A stretch of DNA of 64,000 nucleotides. Origin: Sporosarcina sp. HYO08. Its GTDB lineage: Bacteria; Bacillota; Bacilli; Bacillales_A; Planococcaceae. The notes below the pieces were generated by a model, which was given only the letters and a program-made list of their open reading frames with translations, ran no database searches and was not told where the DNA came from. Where the stretch lies: positions 248,001 to 312,000 of the forward strand of contig NZ_LPUT01000012.1 in assembly GCF_001563475.1 (NCBI RefSeq), given 5' to 3'. The number at the start of each line of letters is the position of its first letter. Position 1 is the first letter of the stretch. This document shows, one piece after another, positions 39,418 to 48,593 of the stretch. The position numbers and the translations under genes are program-made.

Positions 39418-42153
39418 TTAGCCAAATGATAATAAGTCATCGAGCTCCGAATCGGATAACTCGGTGATCCATTGGCTCGATTGGATAAGTTCAGCTGACA
39501 AAGCCGCTTTTTCCGCAAGCATCTTATCGATCTTTTCTTCAATTGTTCCGATCGTCACAAACTTATGCACATGGACAAACCGTGTTTGACCGATACGATA
39601 GGCACGATCTGTAGCCTGATTTTCAACCGCAGGATTCCACCAACGATCCGCATGAAGGACATGATTGGCACTCGTTAAATTCAAACCCGTTCCACCCGCT
39701 TTTAAGGAAAGGATGAAAACTGGAAATTCTTTTTGTTGAAATGCTTCTACGAGCCGATCACGCTGAGCCTTAGGCATACTGCCCGTTAAGAAAGGTACTT
39801 CAATACCGTAAAGCTCAGCCAGGCATTGACGGATTAGTTGGCCCATTCCGATATATTGGGTAAAAATTAGACACTGCTCACCGTTCTCTGCAATTTCAGC
39901 GGCCATCGATACAATGCGATGTAACTTTTCAGAGCGCTCTAAAAGCTGTCTGGCAGGTGTATAAGGCTCTTTTAAAAATAAGGCTGGGTGATTACATAGC
40001 TGTTTCAATCGGCTTAACATTTTTAAAATAAGTCCTTTTTTCTCAAAGCCAGATAAAGTTTCTAATTTAAATTTTGTTTCTTCTAAAAAGCTTTCATATA
40101 GAGCTGCCTGTTCAGTTGTGAGCGGACAATATTCATTTTGCTCCTGTTTCTTTGGCAGATTAAGCTGTAAATCCGGGTCATCCTTTGTTCTCCGAAGTAA
40201 AAACGGACGAATTTTTGCGCGGAGTTTACGCTTGCCCGCTTCATCATCGTCCCTTTCGATCGGTACGATGAAGTCATCGGTAAATGTACGGAAGCTTCCT
40301 AAATAGCCTTTATGGACGAAGTCAAAGATCGCCCACAACTCGGAAAGCCGATTTTCAACAGGTGTTCCTGTCAATGCAATATGGTGCTGTCCATTTAATT
40401 TACGAATGGCACGCGATTGTTTCGTCTGCATATTTTTAATGTTTTGTGCCTCGTCTAGTGTAATGCTGGCAAACTGCACCTCTGCAAGTTGTTCGCCGTC
40501 TTGGGAAGCAGTGCCATACGTTGTTAATATAACGTTCGGCTTTGTTGTATCGATCAAAGTCTTTAATTGGTCGTCTTTGGCGCGGGTTGCTCCGTAGTGC
40601 GTGTGTACGTTAAGTGACGGCGCGAATCGCTCTATTTCCTTCTGCCAGTTACCTAAAACACTTGTCGGACAAATAATTAATGACGGTATCTCGGTTGCTT
40701 TCCGATCATGTACGTTAAGCAAATAAGCGATGAGCTGTACTGTTTTACCAAGCCCCATATCATCAGCCAAAACCGCACCAAATCCGTGATCGCGCATAAA
40801 TGTAAGCCAGTTGAATCCATCTACTTGATAAGGTCGAAGTTCTGCCTGAAGTCGAGGTGAAAGTTTAGCAGCTGGAAGTCCTTTTTTGTCCGACAACATT
40901 TCCATATACTGTCTGAGCGATTGATGCATGGAAAAAGTTAAAAGGGGATCTTCATACTCATCGTCTTCAATCGGTACGATTTCTTCTGGGATTTCTTGGA
41001 ACAATAAGTCCTTTACTGTCCACTCTCCGGCATCCGCCCGATCCATTAACGCCCGAATTTTCTGCAGCCAAAGCGGATCAATGTGGAACCATTCATCGCC
41101 AAGCCGAATGAATTCCCGATTTTCATCAACAAGTTTTCGGAAAGAGGAACCGTCTATTTCTTTTTCACCAAGTGAAAAGCTCCAGTTAAATGAAAGTACC
41201 TCGTCGAGACCTGTAGAAGACTTATACGATTGAATTCCCGCAGTTGTGCGAATACGCATTTTAGACTCCGTAATCGATTTAAGCCAGGCAGGAAGTATGA
41301 CTGGAAATCCAAATGACTGGAATAAAGGCAGATCTTGTTGGATAAACACCCGAACTTCTGCATCAGTCATAGGAATTGAAAGAAATTTTTCATCGACTTC
41401 GATATCAATAGATGTGAGAAGCGATGCCATCTCCCTTTGCTTTTGAGAAATGCCCGCCGCAAATGATTTCCACTTTACGGGCAATGCCTCTTCAATAGGA
41501 GCCTGAAGTTTACGTACAGCTGGTGTCCAATGCGCACCGCGTTCGCTCACAATAGTGGTCTCAAGCAGCCATTCCGATTCTGTATCCAACTCGGGTTCTG
41601 TTAAACGGAAAGCTACTTGAATGGGTACTGTTTGATCGGATTTCCCCGGCCATCCATAGACCTGTAAGTGGGGGAGTAATGCGGCGAATTGTTCGGGGTG
41701 AATCGTCATTTCACCTAACTTTTCCTGTACTGCAAAATAAATGATATTCGCTGCCTCATGAGAAATTCCAGCTTGCCCTTCATCAAACTGCAGCACGCCA
41801 TCAACGACTTTTGCAAACTTCCATAAACTAGGATGACGCCAAGCATTTGCTGCTTCATAAATAGAAGCAAGCTGTCGCTCATCATCGTTTGTTAGTCCAA
41901 CAAATGATGCGAAAGGATGGGGATTAGAAAATGCTTGAAGAAGTTCATTGGCATTCAAATGAACACATCCATTGTTTGTGTTGGCGAAAAGCCCGAAAAA
42001 CGCTTGCTCATTGCTAAAAAATAAATAAGAAACAAGATTGTCTGGATCGACCGAATGGCCATATTCATCTTCAGCAGAAATGGAAAACACCTCTGGTGAG
42101 GATCGATCGATTTTCAATTGAAAAAGATGTTTCAATCCGATTGACTTGCTCAT
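39418..42153 (-). CDS. ywqA: SNF2-family ATPase/helicase YwqA
   Basis: 911-residue DEAD-like ATPase. The N-terminal ~430 residues are the bacterial SNF2-associated region. Then SNF2_N follows with P-loop ADDMGLGKTVQLIAY, Walker B LDEAQNIKN and ALTGTPVENRLSELW. The helicase C lobe has ILSLKAGGTGLNLTSANHVLHADRWWNPAVE and TDRAYRIGQ. Its start overlaps the ywqB stop by four bases, so ATPase and SWIM-protein are made together. Substrate is unknown; DNA translocation or protein displacement is a family-based guess. Confidence 0.93.
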   Translation of the reverse strand: MSKSIGLKHLFQLKIDRSSPEVFSISAEDEYGHSVDPDNLVSYLFFSNEQAFFGLFANTNNGCVHLNANELLQAFSNPHPFASFVGLTNDDERQLASIYEAANAWRHPSLWKFAKVVDGVLQFDEGQAGISHEAANIIYFAVQEKLGEMTIHPEQFAALLPHLQVYGWPGKSDQTVPIQVAFRLTEPELDTESEWLLETTIVSERGAHWTPAVRKLQAPIEEALPVKWKSFAAGISQKQREMASLLTSIDIEVDEKFLSIPMTDAEVRVFIQQDLPLFQSFGFPVILPAWLKSITESKMRIRTTAGIQSYKSSTGLDEVLSFNWSFSLGEKEIDGSSFRKLVDENREFIRLGDEWFHIDPLWLQKIRALMDRADAGEWTVKDLLFQEIPEEIVPIEDDEYEDPLLTFSMHQSLRQYMEMLSDKKGLPAAKLSPRLQAELRPYQVDGFNWLTFMRDHGFGAVLADDMGLGKTVQLIAYLLNVHDRKATEIPSLIICPTSVLGNWQKEIERFAPSLNVHTHYGATRAKDDQLKTLIDTTKPNVILTTYGTASQDGEQLAEVQFASITLDEAQNIKNMQTKQSRAIRKLNGQHHIALTGTPVENRLSELWAIFDFVHKGYLGSFRTFTDDFIVPIERDDDEAGKRKLRAKIRPFLLRRTKDDPDLQLNLPKKQEQNEYCPLTTEQAALYESFLEETKFKLETLSGFEKKGLILKMLSRLKQLCNHPALFLKEPYTPARQLLERSEKLHRIVSMAAEIAENGEQCLIFTQYIGMGQLIRQCLAELYGIEVPFLTGSMPKAQRDRLVEAFQQKEFPVFILSLKAGGTGLNLTSANHVLHADRWWNPAVENQATDRAYRIGQTRFVHVHKFVTIGTIEEKIDKMLAEKAALSAELIQSSQWITELSDSELDDLLSFG

Positions 42154-43727
42154 AAATGTAAATTTCCCTTCTCCATTTCTTCCATTAAAGCGCGTAGACG
42201 GCGATTTTTATCTCGTACAGCATCGATATATTGATTCCAAAATGCAATTTTACCGCTTTTTTTAGAGCCAGTTTTCATCCTTTTAAACAATCTAACGGCA
42301 TGCCGATAACTATGTCGATTTTTTTCTTGAATAAAGCGCATTGCATACGTATGCAAAAGTGGAAAAACAGCCGTGGGATCTTTGGCCAATGCGACTTTTA
42401 AGCTACTCGCTTCAATTGTATTATAGGATACTTGGTAACGATGCATGAGCGCTGACCACTCCGCAAATCGTTCACGCTCAATAAGAAAGTCAGCATATAC
42501 ATCTACACTGGCAAGGCCATAGTTTATGAATAAATTTTCCCTCGTAGCGTCTGGGAAGTCTGCTGCTTCGAGCAACCCATCTATTCGCCGCAGAAACTCA
42601 GTTTGTTTAGTTAATTGAAACTCATCTATTTCGTGAATGAGCGGCAATAGTGCATCCATAATGATGGAAAGTGCTTGTGAATCTTCCAATTTATCGGCGG
42701 TATCCGCAAGGGGGAGCCAAATCGCCGATTGAACGATTGATGTATTTCGGATAAGTGTGTCTAGTTCATGATGCCGACTTTGCATGACATAGAAAAATGC
42801 TGTGAAAACTTTTGCTTCTTCTGTTTGGATCTCTTGGAGTTTTGCCAATTCTTTTTCGTGTTCTCTTTTTTGTTGAAAAAGCTCCTGCCAAAATAAGCGG
42901 TAGATCTCAAAGCGATCTTCAAAAAGTGCTGAATGCCCAAGCGTAAATTTACGTACCAATTGTTTCAACTGCTCGTAGAACGAATCTGTTTCAAACAATC
43001 TCGGTTTAGACCGGATCGCATGGACGTTATCTTCCAATTTCTCCAGTTGTTCAACTAGCCAGTTTTTTAAATGCCATTTGCCATAGAAAAAGGACGAGGA
43101 GTTACCGCCTAAATGTGTTTGTACATATGGCCAAGCTGCGTCCAATAGATGCAGCCGATAATAGAGTTCAAATAATGGTTTCCATTCCCATTCGAAAGGT
43201 GAAAGAGGAGCCATTTTTTGCTCATTCAGAGCGCATTCATGTATAAAGACTCCTGGATTCTCGGTCAAATCTAGCCGACGAAAGGGGGAGGTGAGACGTG
43301 ACAACGTTTCAATCCATGCTTCAGGTGTTCGTTCTGCAATGGATAAAACCAGTTGATCGCTTTCGGAACGTTTCCATTCATGCAGCCAATCAGTGACAGA
43401 ATGAAATTGAGAATAGAGATGCAAAATGACCGCTACCCGGTGTGTACACCAATTCGTTTTGCCACAAGTACAGTGGGTTTCCATTCTTTCAAAAAAAATA
43501 CGAACAATGTGGTCATCTACATCATTTAAACTTGCAACAACAATCTCTTCTGAAGCAGAGGTGTTTACTTTATATTCAATGACGCCTTTTCGAACAATCG
43601 AAACGGCAAGTCGAATGGCTATAGATTCTGTCTCGTTTCCAGGATCAAAAGCATGCGTAATTTCGTTTATAAAATGATTAATTTCATCCTCGTGTATATA
43701 CGAGACACGCTCTACAGTCATATGCAT
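42150..43727 (-). CDS. ywqB: SWIM zinc-finger protein YwqB
   Basis: 525-residue protein with a SWIM motif CTCGKTNWCTHRVAVILHL near residue 100 (CxC...CxH) that should bind zinc and DNA or protein. The rest is helical with no known catalytic motif. ATG after AGGAGGTAAGCGATAA. First gene of a two-gene unit with ywqA. Order and orientation as in B. subtilis ywqB-ywqA. Confidence 0.88.
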   Translation of the reverse strand: MHMTVERVSYIHEDEINHFINEITHAFDPGNETESIAIRLAVSIVRKGVIEYKVNTSASEEIVVASLNDVDDHIVRIFFERMETHCTCGKTNWCTHRVAVILHLYSQFHSVTDWLHEWKRSESDQLVLSIAERTPEAWIETLSRLTSPFRRLDLTENPGVFIHECALNEQKMAPLSPFEWEWKPLFELYYRLHLLDAAWPYVQTHLGGNSSSFFYGKWHLKNWLVEQLEKLEDNVHAIRSKPRLFETDSFYEQLKQLVRKFTLGHSALFEDRFEIYRLFWQELFQQKREHEKELAKLQEIQTEEAKVFTAFFYVMQSRHHELDTLIRNTSIVQSAIWLPLADTADKLEDSQALSIIMDALLPLIHEIDEFQLTKQTEFLRRIDGLLEAADFPDATRENLFINYGLASVDVYADFLIERERFAEWSALMHRYQVSYNTIEASSLKVALAKDPTAVFPLLHTYAMRFIQEKNRHSYRHAVRLFKRMKTGSKKSGKIAFWNQYIDAVRDKNRRLRALMEEMEKGNLHL

Positions 43728-43916
43728 TTATCGCTTACCTCCTAAAAAAGCAGTCTTATCATTATAACGCTTTTTTAGAAGGGGCGTAAACAAAGTACCA
43801 TCGATCAGCAGGAAACAGTAAATAAGGAACTCCTTGAACTGCTAAGATTAGTTTAAATTTCATCGACTTTGCGAAAATATTATATTAAATACATCTTTTG
43901 GAGAGGAAGTGGGGAA

Positions 43917-44270
43917 TTGGAGAAATTTGTACTACATGTAATGGATATCGATCAACATTTTTTAGAAATTGAAAAATATCGTCATCTACTAGCAGCTGAG
44001 TTCGATGTGAATTCGAGTCAAGACATCCAGTTTTTTAAAAAAGAAAAAGAACTGTTTATACAAGCCGAATCAGATGGCCGAAAGCAATACGATTTGATGA
44101 TGATTGACTTTGCGTGCAATCGCATTACCTTCAAGAAAGGTAAGCAATGTTCCATTCATATTAACCAAACGGCTTTCAAAATATTATCTTCACTTAGTGT
44201 GAAATTTGAACCACACACAATGTCATTTTTGATGGGGCCCCGACCGAAAGAAAAGGATACGGTCAAATAA
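43917..44270 (+). CDS. hypothetical protein
   Basis: 117 residues from a TTG start (MEKFVLHVMDIDQH) placed after GGAGAGGAAGTGGGGAA. Soluble, no signal or membrane segment. C-terminal SIHINQTAFKILSSLSVKFEP is hydrophobic-patterned and could be a sporulation- or competence-type small fold, but I cannot name a family. Divergent from ywqB. Start choice is uncertain; an earlier start would add 16 residues without an RBS. Confidence 0.6.
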   Translation: MEKFVLHVMDIDQHFLEIEKYRHLLAAEFDVNSSQDIQFFKKEKELFIQAESDGRKQYDLMMIDFACNRITFKKGKQCSIHINQTAFKILSSLSVKFEPHTMSFLMGPRPKEKDTVK

Positions 44271-44310
44271 CTCTTCTTTAAAAGTTCTGATTACTATTTT
44301 TCTAAATTCG

Positions 44311-44340
44311 TTCACAAAATGGTCACAGTTGTGATAAAAT
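44311..44340 (+). promoter_or_regulatory. possible promoter of the IDEAL-domain gene
   Basis: TTCACA, 18 bases, TAAAAT, 40 bases before the start. A small palindrome TCACA-GT-TGTGA lies within the spacer and could be an operator. Confidence 0.4.
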
Positions 44341-44379
44341 AATAATAATCGGAAGATTCAAAAATGGAGGGAGAGACCT

Positions 44380-44820
44380 ATGCTATCAGTTCAGCGGATG
44401 ACGCCATTTTATACAAGTAAAGAAGATTTCCGTTTACGACTTGTCTTTGCCTATCAATATTTCTCTATTGTAAAAGGTGGTGAAGTTTTTCAATTTGTAC
44501 CTTCGGAAGGAAAAGAGATTATTATTAATACGAAAAGTTTACAAGTAGAAAATCTCGGTGAAGTTTTTGTTTTTCAACGGGGAACACGTTTTATTCGACT
44601 GCCACTATACCAATTGCTGCTAATCTCTGACTTGCATTCGCATTTGACAACGATTTTAGAAGGGACAGAAAACGTGAAGATGGAAATACATGAATCTGTA
44701 AAGATGGAGGCAGAGTCACTGATTTCACAATTGGAAGCAGAAAACAAACTACGAATGATCGACTATGCGCTAGAAACTAGAAATCAACAATTATTTTATG
44801 AATTGACGGAAGGATTGTAG
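44380..44820 (+). CDS. IDEAL-domain-containing protein
   Basis: 146 residues. The last ~35 (AENKLRMIDYALETRNQQLFYELTEGL) match the IDEAL domain pattern (I-D-x-A-L-x-x-R-x-x-x-x-F). The N-terminal ~100 residues have mixed beta strands (FAYQYFSIVKGGEVFQFVPS) with no family I recognise. RBS TGGAGGGAGAGACCT is strong. Followed by two tandem terminators. IDEAL proteins are often small regulators in Bacillales, but function here is unknown. Confidence 0.7.
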   Translation: MLSVQRMTPFYTSKEDFRLRLVFAYQYFSIVKGGEVFQFVPSEGKEIIINTKSLQVENLGEVFVFQRGTRFIRLPLYQLLLISDLHSHLTTILEGTENVKMEIHESVKMEAESLISQLEAENKLRMIDYALETRNQQLFYELTEGL

Positions 44821-44841
44821 ACAATTGAAAAGTTTTCCATG

Positions 44842-44889
44842 AAAACACCTGTCGTTTTTTAATATAAACGGTAGGTGTTTTGTTTTTTT
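44842..44889 (+). terminator. terminator after the IDEAL-domain gene
   Basis: AAAACACCTGTCGTTT / AAACGGTAGGTGTTTT hairpin then GTTTTTTT. Confidence 0.9.
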
Positions 44890-44892
44890 ACT

Positions 44893-44939
44893 TAGGGCTG
44901 TCCCAGAAGTACCTGGCTCTTCTTTTTAGGACAGCTCCA
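44893..44939 (+). terminator. second hairpin (TGCCTGGC family)
   Basis: GGGCTGTCC...GGACAGCTCC outer stem capped by GAAGTACCTGGCTCTTC, four bases after the first terminator. It is a relative of the hairpins at 37738 and 48542. From 44940 to 45172 only AT-rich sequence, including TTTGGAA-TGT-TTTCCAAA near 45019. Confidence 0.7.
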
Positions 44940-45172
44940 AGTTAAGCCTTTGGTGAAATTGCATCTTGTCAATTTCCCGGGAAATAAGTCAAATTACTTT
45001 TTCTTTTGCGCGGTATTTGGAATGTTTTCCAAAGTTCTCAAATACTGTCGGAAAATCAACAAGATCTTACATTGCAAAACTTTCATATTTTGCTAAAGTA
45101 TTGGTAGGGTATATTCTATAATAGCCACTATCCACAGTATAATCAGTCGTCGTTAGCAGAAAGGGGTTTCGC

Positions 45173-45868
45173 ATGTTTTTTAATTTTACATATTGGCACT
45201 TTTTGACGAAACCGGAAGAATTAGCGGAAAAACTTCAATCCTCTGAAATGAGAGGTTTTAACAAAAGAGTTGTTTTCGTTTTTCTATTCGGTCTTTTTCT
45301 TTTCGTTAGTCGTGAATTATGGGGTATGAATACAGAGTCAGTCACATCACTTTTAGCTACAATGACTACGATTGATTTTATCATTGCAAGATATGCCTCA
45401 TTATTGGGTGTCATTTTATGGGCATTCGTATATATGGCGTTTCACTTTTGGGGATTTGCATACATATTGCGTTTTCTCACAAAAATACCCTATCAAAACA
45501 TTTTGCCACTGCAACTATTGATTACGGGTTTATTGCTGCTGGAAAAAGCGATTGTATTTATTGTTTTTTATATAAAAGGCGAAGTCGCAAATGTGTCATT
45601 TCTATCATTTGGCCCATTGGCAATGACATTTTTAGATCAGTATTACATGATCTTTTTCTTAAATCAGTTAACAATCATAACTGCTGCCATCATTGCACTT
45701 CAATTCCGCTTTGTAAGAGCGTATCATGGTGCCTCTAACTGGAAAGGTATTCTAGGCCTCTTGATCGCTGTTCATGTTGTTATGGCGCTTATTACAGCAG
45801 CAGTTGGAATGATTCCTTTCGAAGATGTGATCCGGGCAATCATCAGAGGAGGTATTGGTCTTGTATAA
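45173..45868 (+). CDS. Yip1-like integral membrane protein
   Basis: 231 residues with about five or six hydrophobic segments and a short soluble N-terminus (YWHFLTKPEELAEKLQ), the layout of the bacterial Yip1 family. RBS AGAAAGGGGTTTCGC. Its end overlaps the next gene, a membrane-fusion-type protein, by 8 bases, so both are likely one membrane system. No transport motif is seen. Confidence 0.65.
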   Translation: MFFNFTYWHFLTKPEELAEKLQSSEMRGFNKRVVFVFLFGLFLFVSRELWGMNTESVTSLLATMTTIDFIIARYASLLGVILWAFVYMAFHFWGFAYILRFLTKIPYQNILPLQLLITGLLLLEKAIVFIVFYIKGEVANVSFLSFGPLAMTFLDQYYMIFFLNQLTIITAAIIALQFRFVRAYHGASNWKGILGLLIAVHVVMALITAAVGMIPFEDVIRAIIRGGIGLV

Positions 45869-47153
45869 ATGGATGAATGTTGCGATCGCAATAACAGTAA
45901 GTACATTTATTGCGCTAAACCTCTACCTTCTATTTTCAGATAAAAGCGTCATCGAAAAGACGGTCTCTATTGATCGCTATGAACGGATGAAAAATGGTAA
46001 CTTTAGCGAGAAAATGCCTAAAGAAGGCTTCATCGCACCTTCTGAAATGTATACAATTTACGTTGGCAATGAAGACGCCGTAGATACGTGGCTCGTAAAA
46101 GAAGGGGAAGAAGTTACCATTGGACAGGAGTTAGTTGTCTTACAAACTGAACGGGCGGAAGGTCAGCGTGCGATTTGGCAAGCGGAATTGAATGCCCTTA
46201 GGGAGCAAGAAAGGACCATTCAAAACACAATTTCCGATTTGGAGTCTGATCGAAGAAATGCCAAATCCGACAACAAATCTAATGTCAAAAAAAATGACAG
46301 CACCTCCAAATCAACCCAGGGTGACAAGATTGAAGTCGGTCTCAATGTAGATGTGCAAGTAGATGTTGCACCAGACGGCCCGTATGCACAAGCCATTGGG
46401 GCGGCAGAGCGGGAACTTGCGAGTGTAGAAAGACAAATGGTTGTTGTCGAAACGCAACTTGAACAAAATCCCTCAAGACCAGCTCTTGTCAGCCCTATAG
46501 ATGGTACGGTTGCCAATATTGTACGTCATGGAACAACACTTGCAGTCGACATTTATAGTGCACAAAAAGAAATTCTCACATATATCAAAAATAATGAGTG
46601 GGAAAAATTACAAACGGGTAATCATGTGTATATTCAAGGGAAAGGACTTGACCAAGCAATAGAAGGAACGGTTCAATCAGTATCCCAAACACCGGCGAAT
46701 GAAGATCGATGGTTCGCTGCCTATAAGGCAGTGGATCCACAAGATATTAAAAATCCACTGGGCTTTTACGAAGTTCGGATTGGGACGGAAGCAGATCTAC
46801 AGTCACTGCCATTCGGCACAAATGTCAATGCTGCTGTCGTTGTCAATGAAGTGCTTGATACGCTTTCAGTGAACGCACATTGGCTGTATGAAGAGCATCA
46901 GAAGAAAGCATTTGTATGGAAACTGGATGGGCGTGGGAGAGTTGTGAAAGAGGAAGTCGCGACACCGTTTACATGGAAGAATCGTTCTGTCGTAACAGTC
47001 GGTCTTCAATTAGGCGATGTTGTGGTCGATCGACCTGTAAACTATGAACAGTCTCCAAGAGTCTTTTTACCATTTCCCGGAGAGTTTCCAAATAAAAGTG
47101 ACTGGAAAGCATTTGGCTGGAAAAATTACATGAAGTACGCATTTTTGAAATAA
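45861..47153 (+). CDS. HlyD-like membrane-fusion / adaptor protein
   Basis: 430 residues: one N-terminal membrane segment (VAIAITVSTFIALNLYLLF), a lipoyl/barrel-sandwich half (WLVKEGEEVTIGQELVVLQ), a charged coiled-coil with a Ser/Lys/Asn-rich linker (~130-160), the second half (ALVSPIDGTVANIVRHGTTL), and a beta-barrel region. This is the adaptor layout of tripartite or ABC exporters, yet no ABC, RND or MFS partner is adjacent. TTG start 45861, 8 bases after GAGGAGG. Confidence 0.75.
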   Translation: MYKWMNVAIAITVSTFIALNLYLLFSDKSVIEKTVSIDRYERMKNGNFSEKMPKEGFIAPSEMYTIYVGNEDAVDTWLVKEGEEVTIGQELVVLQTERAEGQRAIWQAELNALREQERTIQNTISDLESDRRNAKSDNKSNVKKNDSTSKSTQGDKIEVGLNVDVQVDVAPDGPYAQAIGAAERELASVERQMVVVETQLEQNPSRPALVSPIDGTVANIVRHGTTLAVDIYSAQKEILTYIKNNEWEKLQTGNHVYIQGKGLDQAIEGTVQSVSQTPANEDRWFAAYKAVDPQDIKNPLGFYEVRIGTEADLQSLPFGTNVNAAVVVNEVLDTLSVNAHWLYEEHQKKAFVWKLDGRGRVVKEEVATPFTWKNRSVVTVGLQLGDVVVDRPVNYEQSPRVFLPFPGEFPNKSDWKAFGWKNYMKYAFLK

Positions 47154-47157
47154 TCAA

Positions 47158-47192
47158 TTCCTCGACCAGTAAAAAGGTCGGGGAATTTTTTT
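47158..47192 (+). terminator. terminator after the HlyD-like gene
   Basis: TTCCTCGACC / GGTCGGGGAA hairpin then TTTTTTT. Confidence 0.9.
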
Positions 47193-47399
47193 ACGGAATG
47201 TGGGATATTTTTGCCTGCTTTGGGTATAGAGTGGATAGGAAGAAAAATTTTGAGCGAGTACCGATCGAATACGTAAATCATAAAATGAAGGATATACTAG
47301 GTTCAAATAGTAATCTATTTTGTCATATTCCGTTTTTAATTTCGCGGCTAACAGGTATTTTCCAAAGTGCGCTAAAATTTTTTGAAGTGGGGGAGTTAG

Positions 47400-48536
47400 A
47401 TGAAAAAAAGCATTTTCTTTGCTACTTTTGCACTCTTCCTTTGTCTGCTCTTTACAGCAGTTCCGGGTGGGGCTTCGGCAAAGAATAAGTCACTGCGCTA
47501 TGTTGGGCTTCATGACCGATTATTGCCGTTGGAAAGTGTTCGGGTCATCGATGGCGATACAAAAGTAGCGATTGACGAAATTGTCATTCCTTTGCATGCC
47601 AGCCTAGAAAAAAAGGATGGCCAATTGTTCATCACAAAAAATGGACATAAAATCACATATGACCTGGCATCCAAAAAAACAACATCTGGCAAAGATCCAG
47701 CGAAAGGAATGCCAATTGTAGAGGTAGACGGCAAGTTATTCATCAGCGTAAGATATTTAGCAAAAGAAACTGGTTTTCAAGTCGATTATTTGCCGGGCAT
47801 TCAAACAGTAAGAATGTATCGTACGGACTATCAGCATGTGAGTCATCCAGCTTTTGAATACTATGTAAAATCACAATGGAAGAAAAAACAAGCCGTTGCC
47901 GCCTCGAAAAAAGCAAATGTCTATTTAACGTTTGATGATGGGCCGAACGCATACACGATGAAGAACAAAAACACTTTAAGAAAGTACAATGTGCAAGGGA
48001 CTTTTTTCTTCCTTGGAAAACATATGAAAAAGCATGAGGATATTGTAATATCCGTCTCAATGGATGGAAATTATATTGGCTCGCATAGCATGACGCATGA
48101 CGTAACAAGCATTTACAAATCACCCCAATCATTTATCGATGAAATGAGCGGCGCCGCGAAGATGATTCAGGATATTACGGGGGAAGATGCAAGACTTTTG
48201 CGCGTCCCATATGGAAGCATTCCACATGTTACGCCAACAATGAGAGAAGAGCTCAATAAAAATGGCTACAAAATGTGGGATTGGAGCGTAGACTCGAATG
48301 ATTGGCGCTATACGGATCAACAAGCGAATGAAATCATAAAAAACGTACAAAATGGCGTGAAAAAAGCCGATGGTTTAGGAAATCGTGACATTGTTGTACT
48401 TATGCATGATCGCAGCGCAACATCGAAAGCCTTGCCGGAAATTATTAAATGGCTTCAAAAAGAAGGCTATGAGATTAAAAAATATGAGCCTGAACAACAT
48501 AGCGTTGTTAACTTCTTACATGATAAAAATTTATAA
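47400..48536 (+). CDS. secreted polysaccharide deacetylase (NodB domain)
   Basis: 378 residues: signal peptide (1-~27), a copper-amine-oxidase-N-like beta module (GMPIVEVDGKLFISVRYLAKETGF), then a CE4 NodB domain. All five CE4 motifs are visible: TFDDGP, HSMTH, RVPYGS, DWSVDSNDW and VLMHD. It probably removes acetyl groups from GlcNAc or MurNAc in the wall. ATG after GGGGGAG. Ends at a shared bidirectional terminator. Confidence 0.92.
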   Translation: MKKSIFFATFALFLCLLFTAVPGGASAKNKSLRYVGLHDRLLPLESVRVIDGDTKVAIDEIVIPLHASLEKKDGQLFITKNGHKITYDLASKKTTSGKDPAKGMPIVEVDGKLFISVRYLAKETGFQVDYLPGIQTVRMYRTDYQHVSHPAFEYYVKSQWKKKQAVAASKKANVYLTFDDGPNAYTMKNKNTLRKYNVQGTFFFLGKHMKKHEDIVISVSMDGNYIGSHSMTHDVTSIYKSPQSFIDEMSGAAKMIQDITGEDARLLRVPYGSIPHVTPTMREELNKNGYKMWDWSVDSNDWRYTDQQANEIIKNVQNGVKKADGLGNRDIVVLMHDRSATSKALPEIIKWLQKEGYEIKKYEPEQHSVVNFLHDKNL

Positions 48537-48541
48537 CGAAT

Positions 48542-48592
48542 AAGAAGGGGTTTTCCCGAAAGTGCCTGGCACTTCTGGGAAAACCCCTTCTT
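48542..48592. terminator. bidirectional terminator (TGCCTGGC family)
   Basis: AAGAAGGGGTTTTCCC / GGGAAAACCCCTTCTT around AGTGCCTGGCACT, between convergent genes. Confidence 0.93.
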
Positions 48593-48593
48593 A

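Noticed and set aside
39418-43727. ywqA-ywqB as an anti-phage system such as DISARM
   Set aside because: No methyltransferase or other system genes are adjacent, and the pair is a conserved housekeeping-locus feature in B. subtilis-like genomes.
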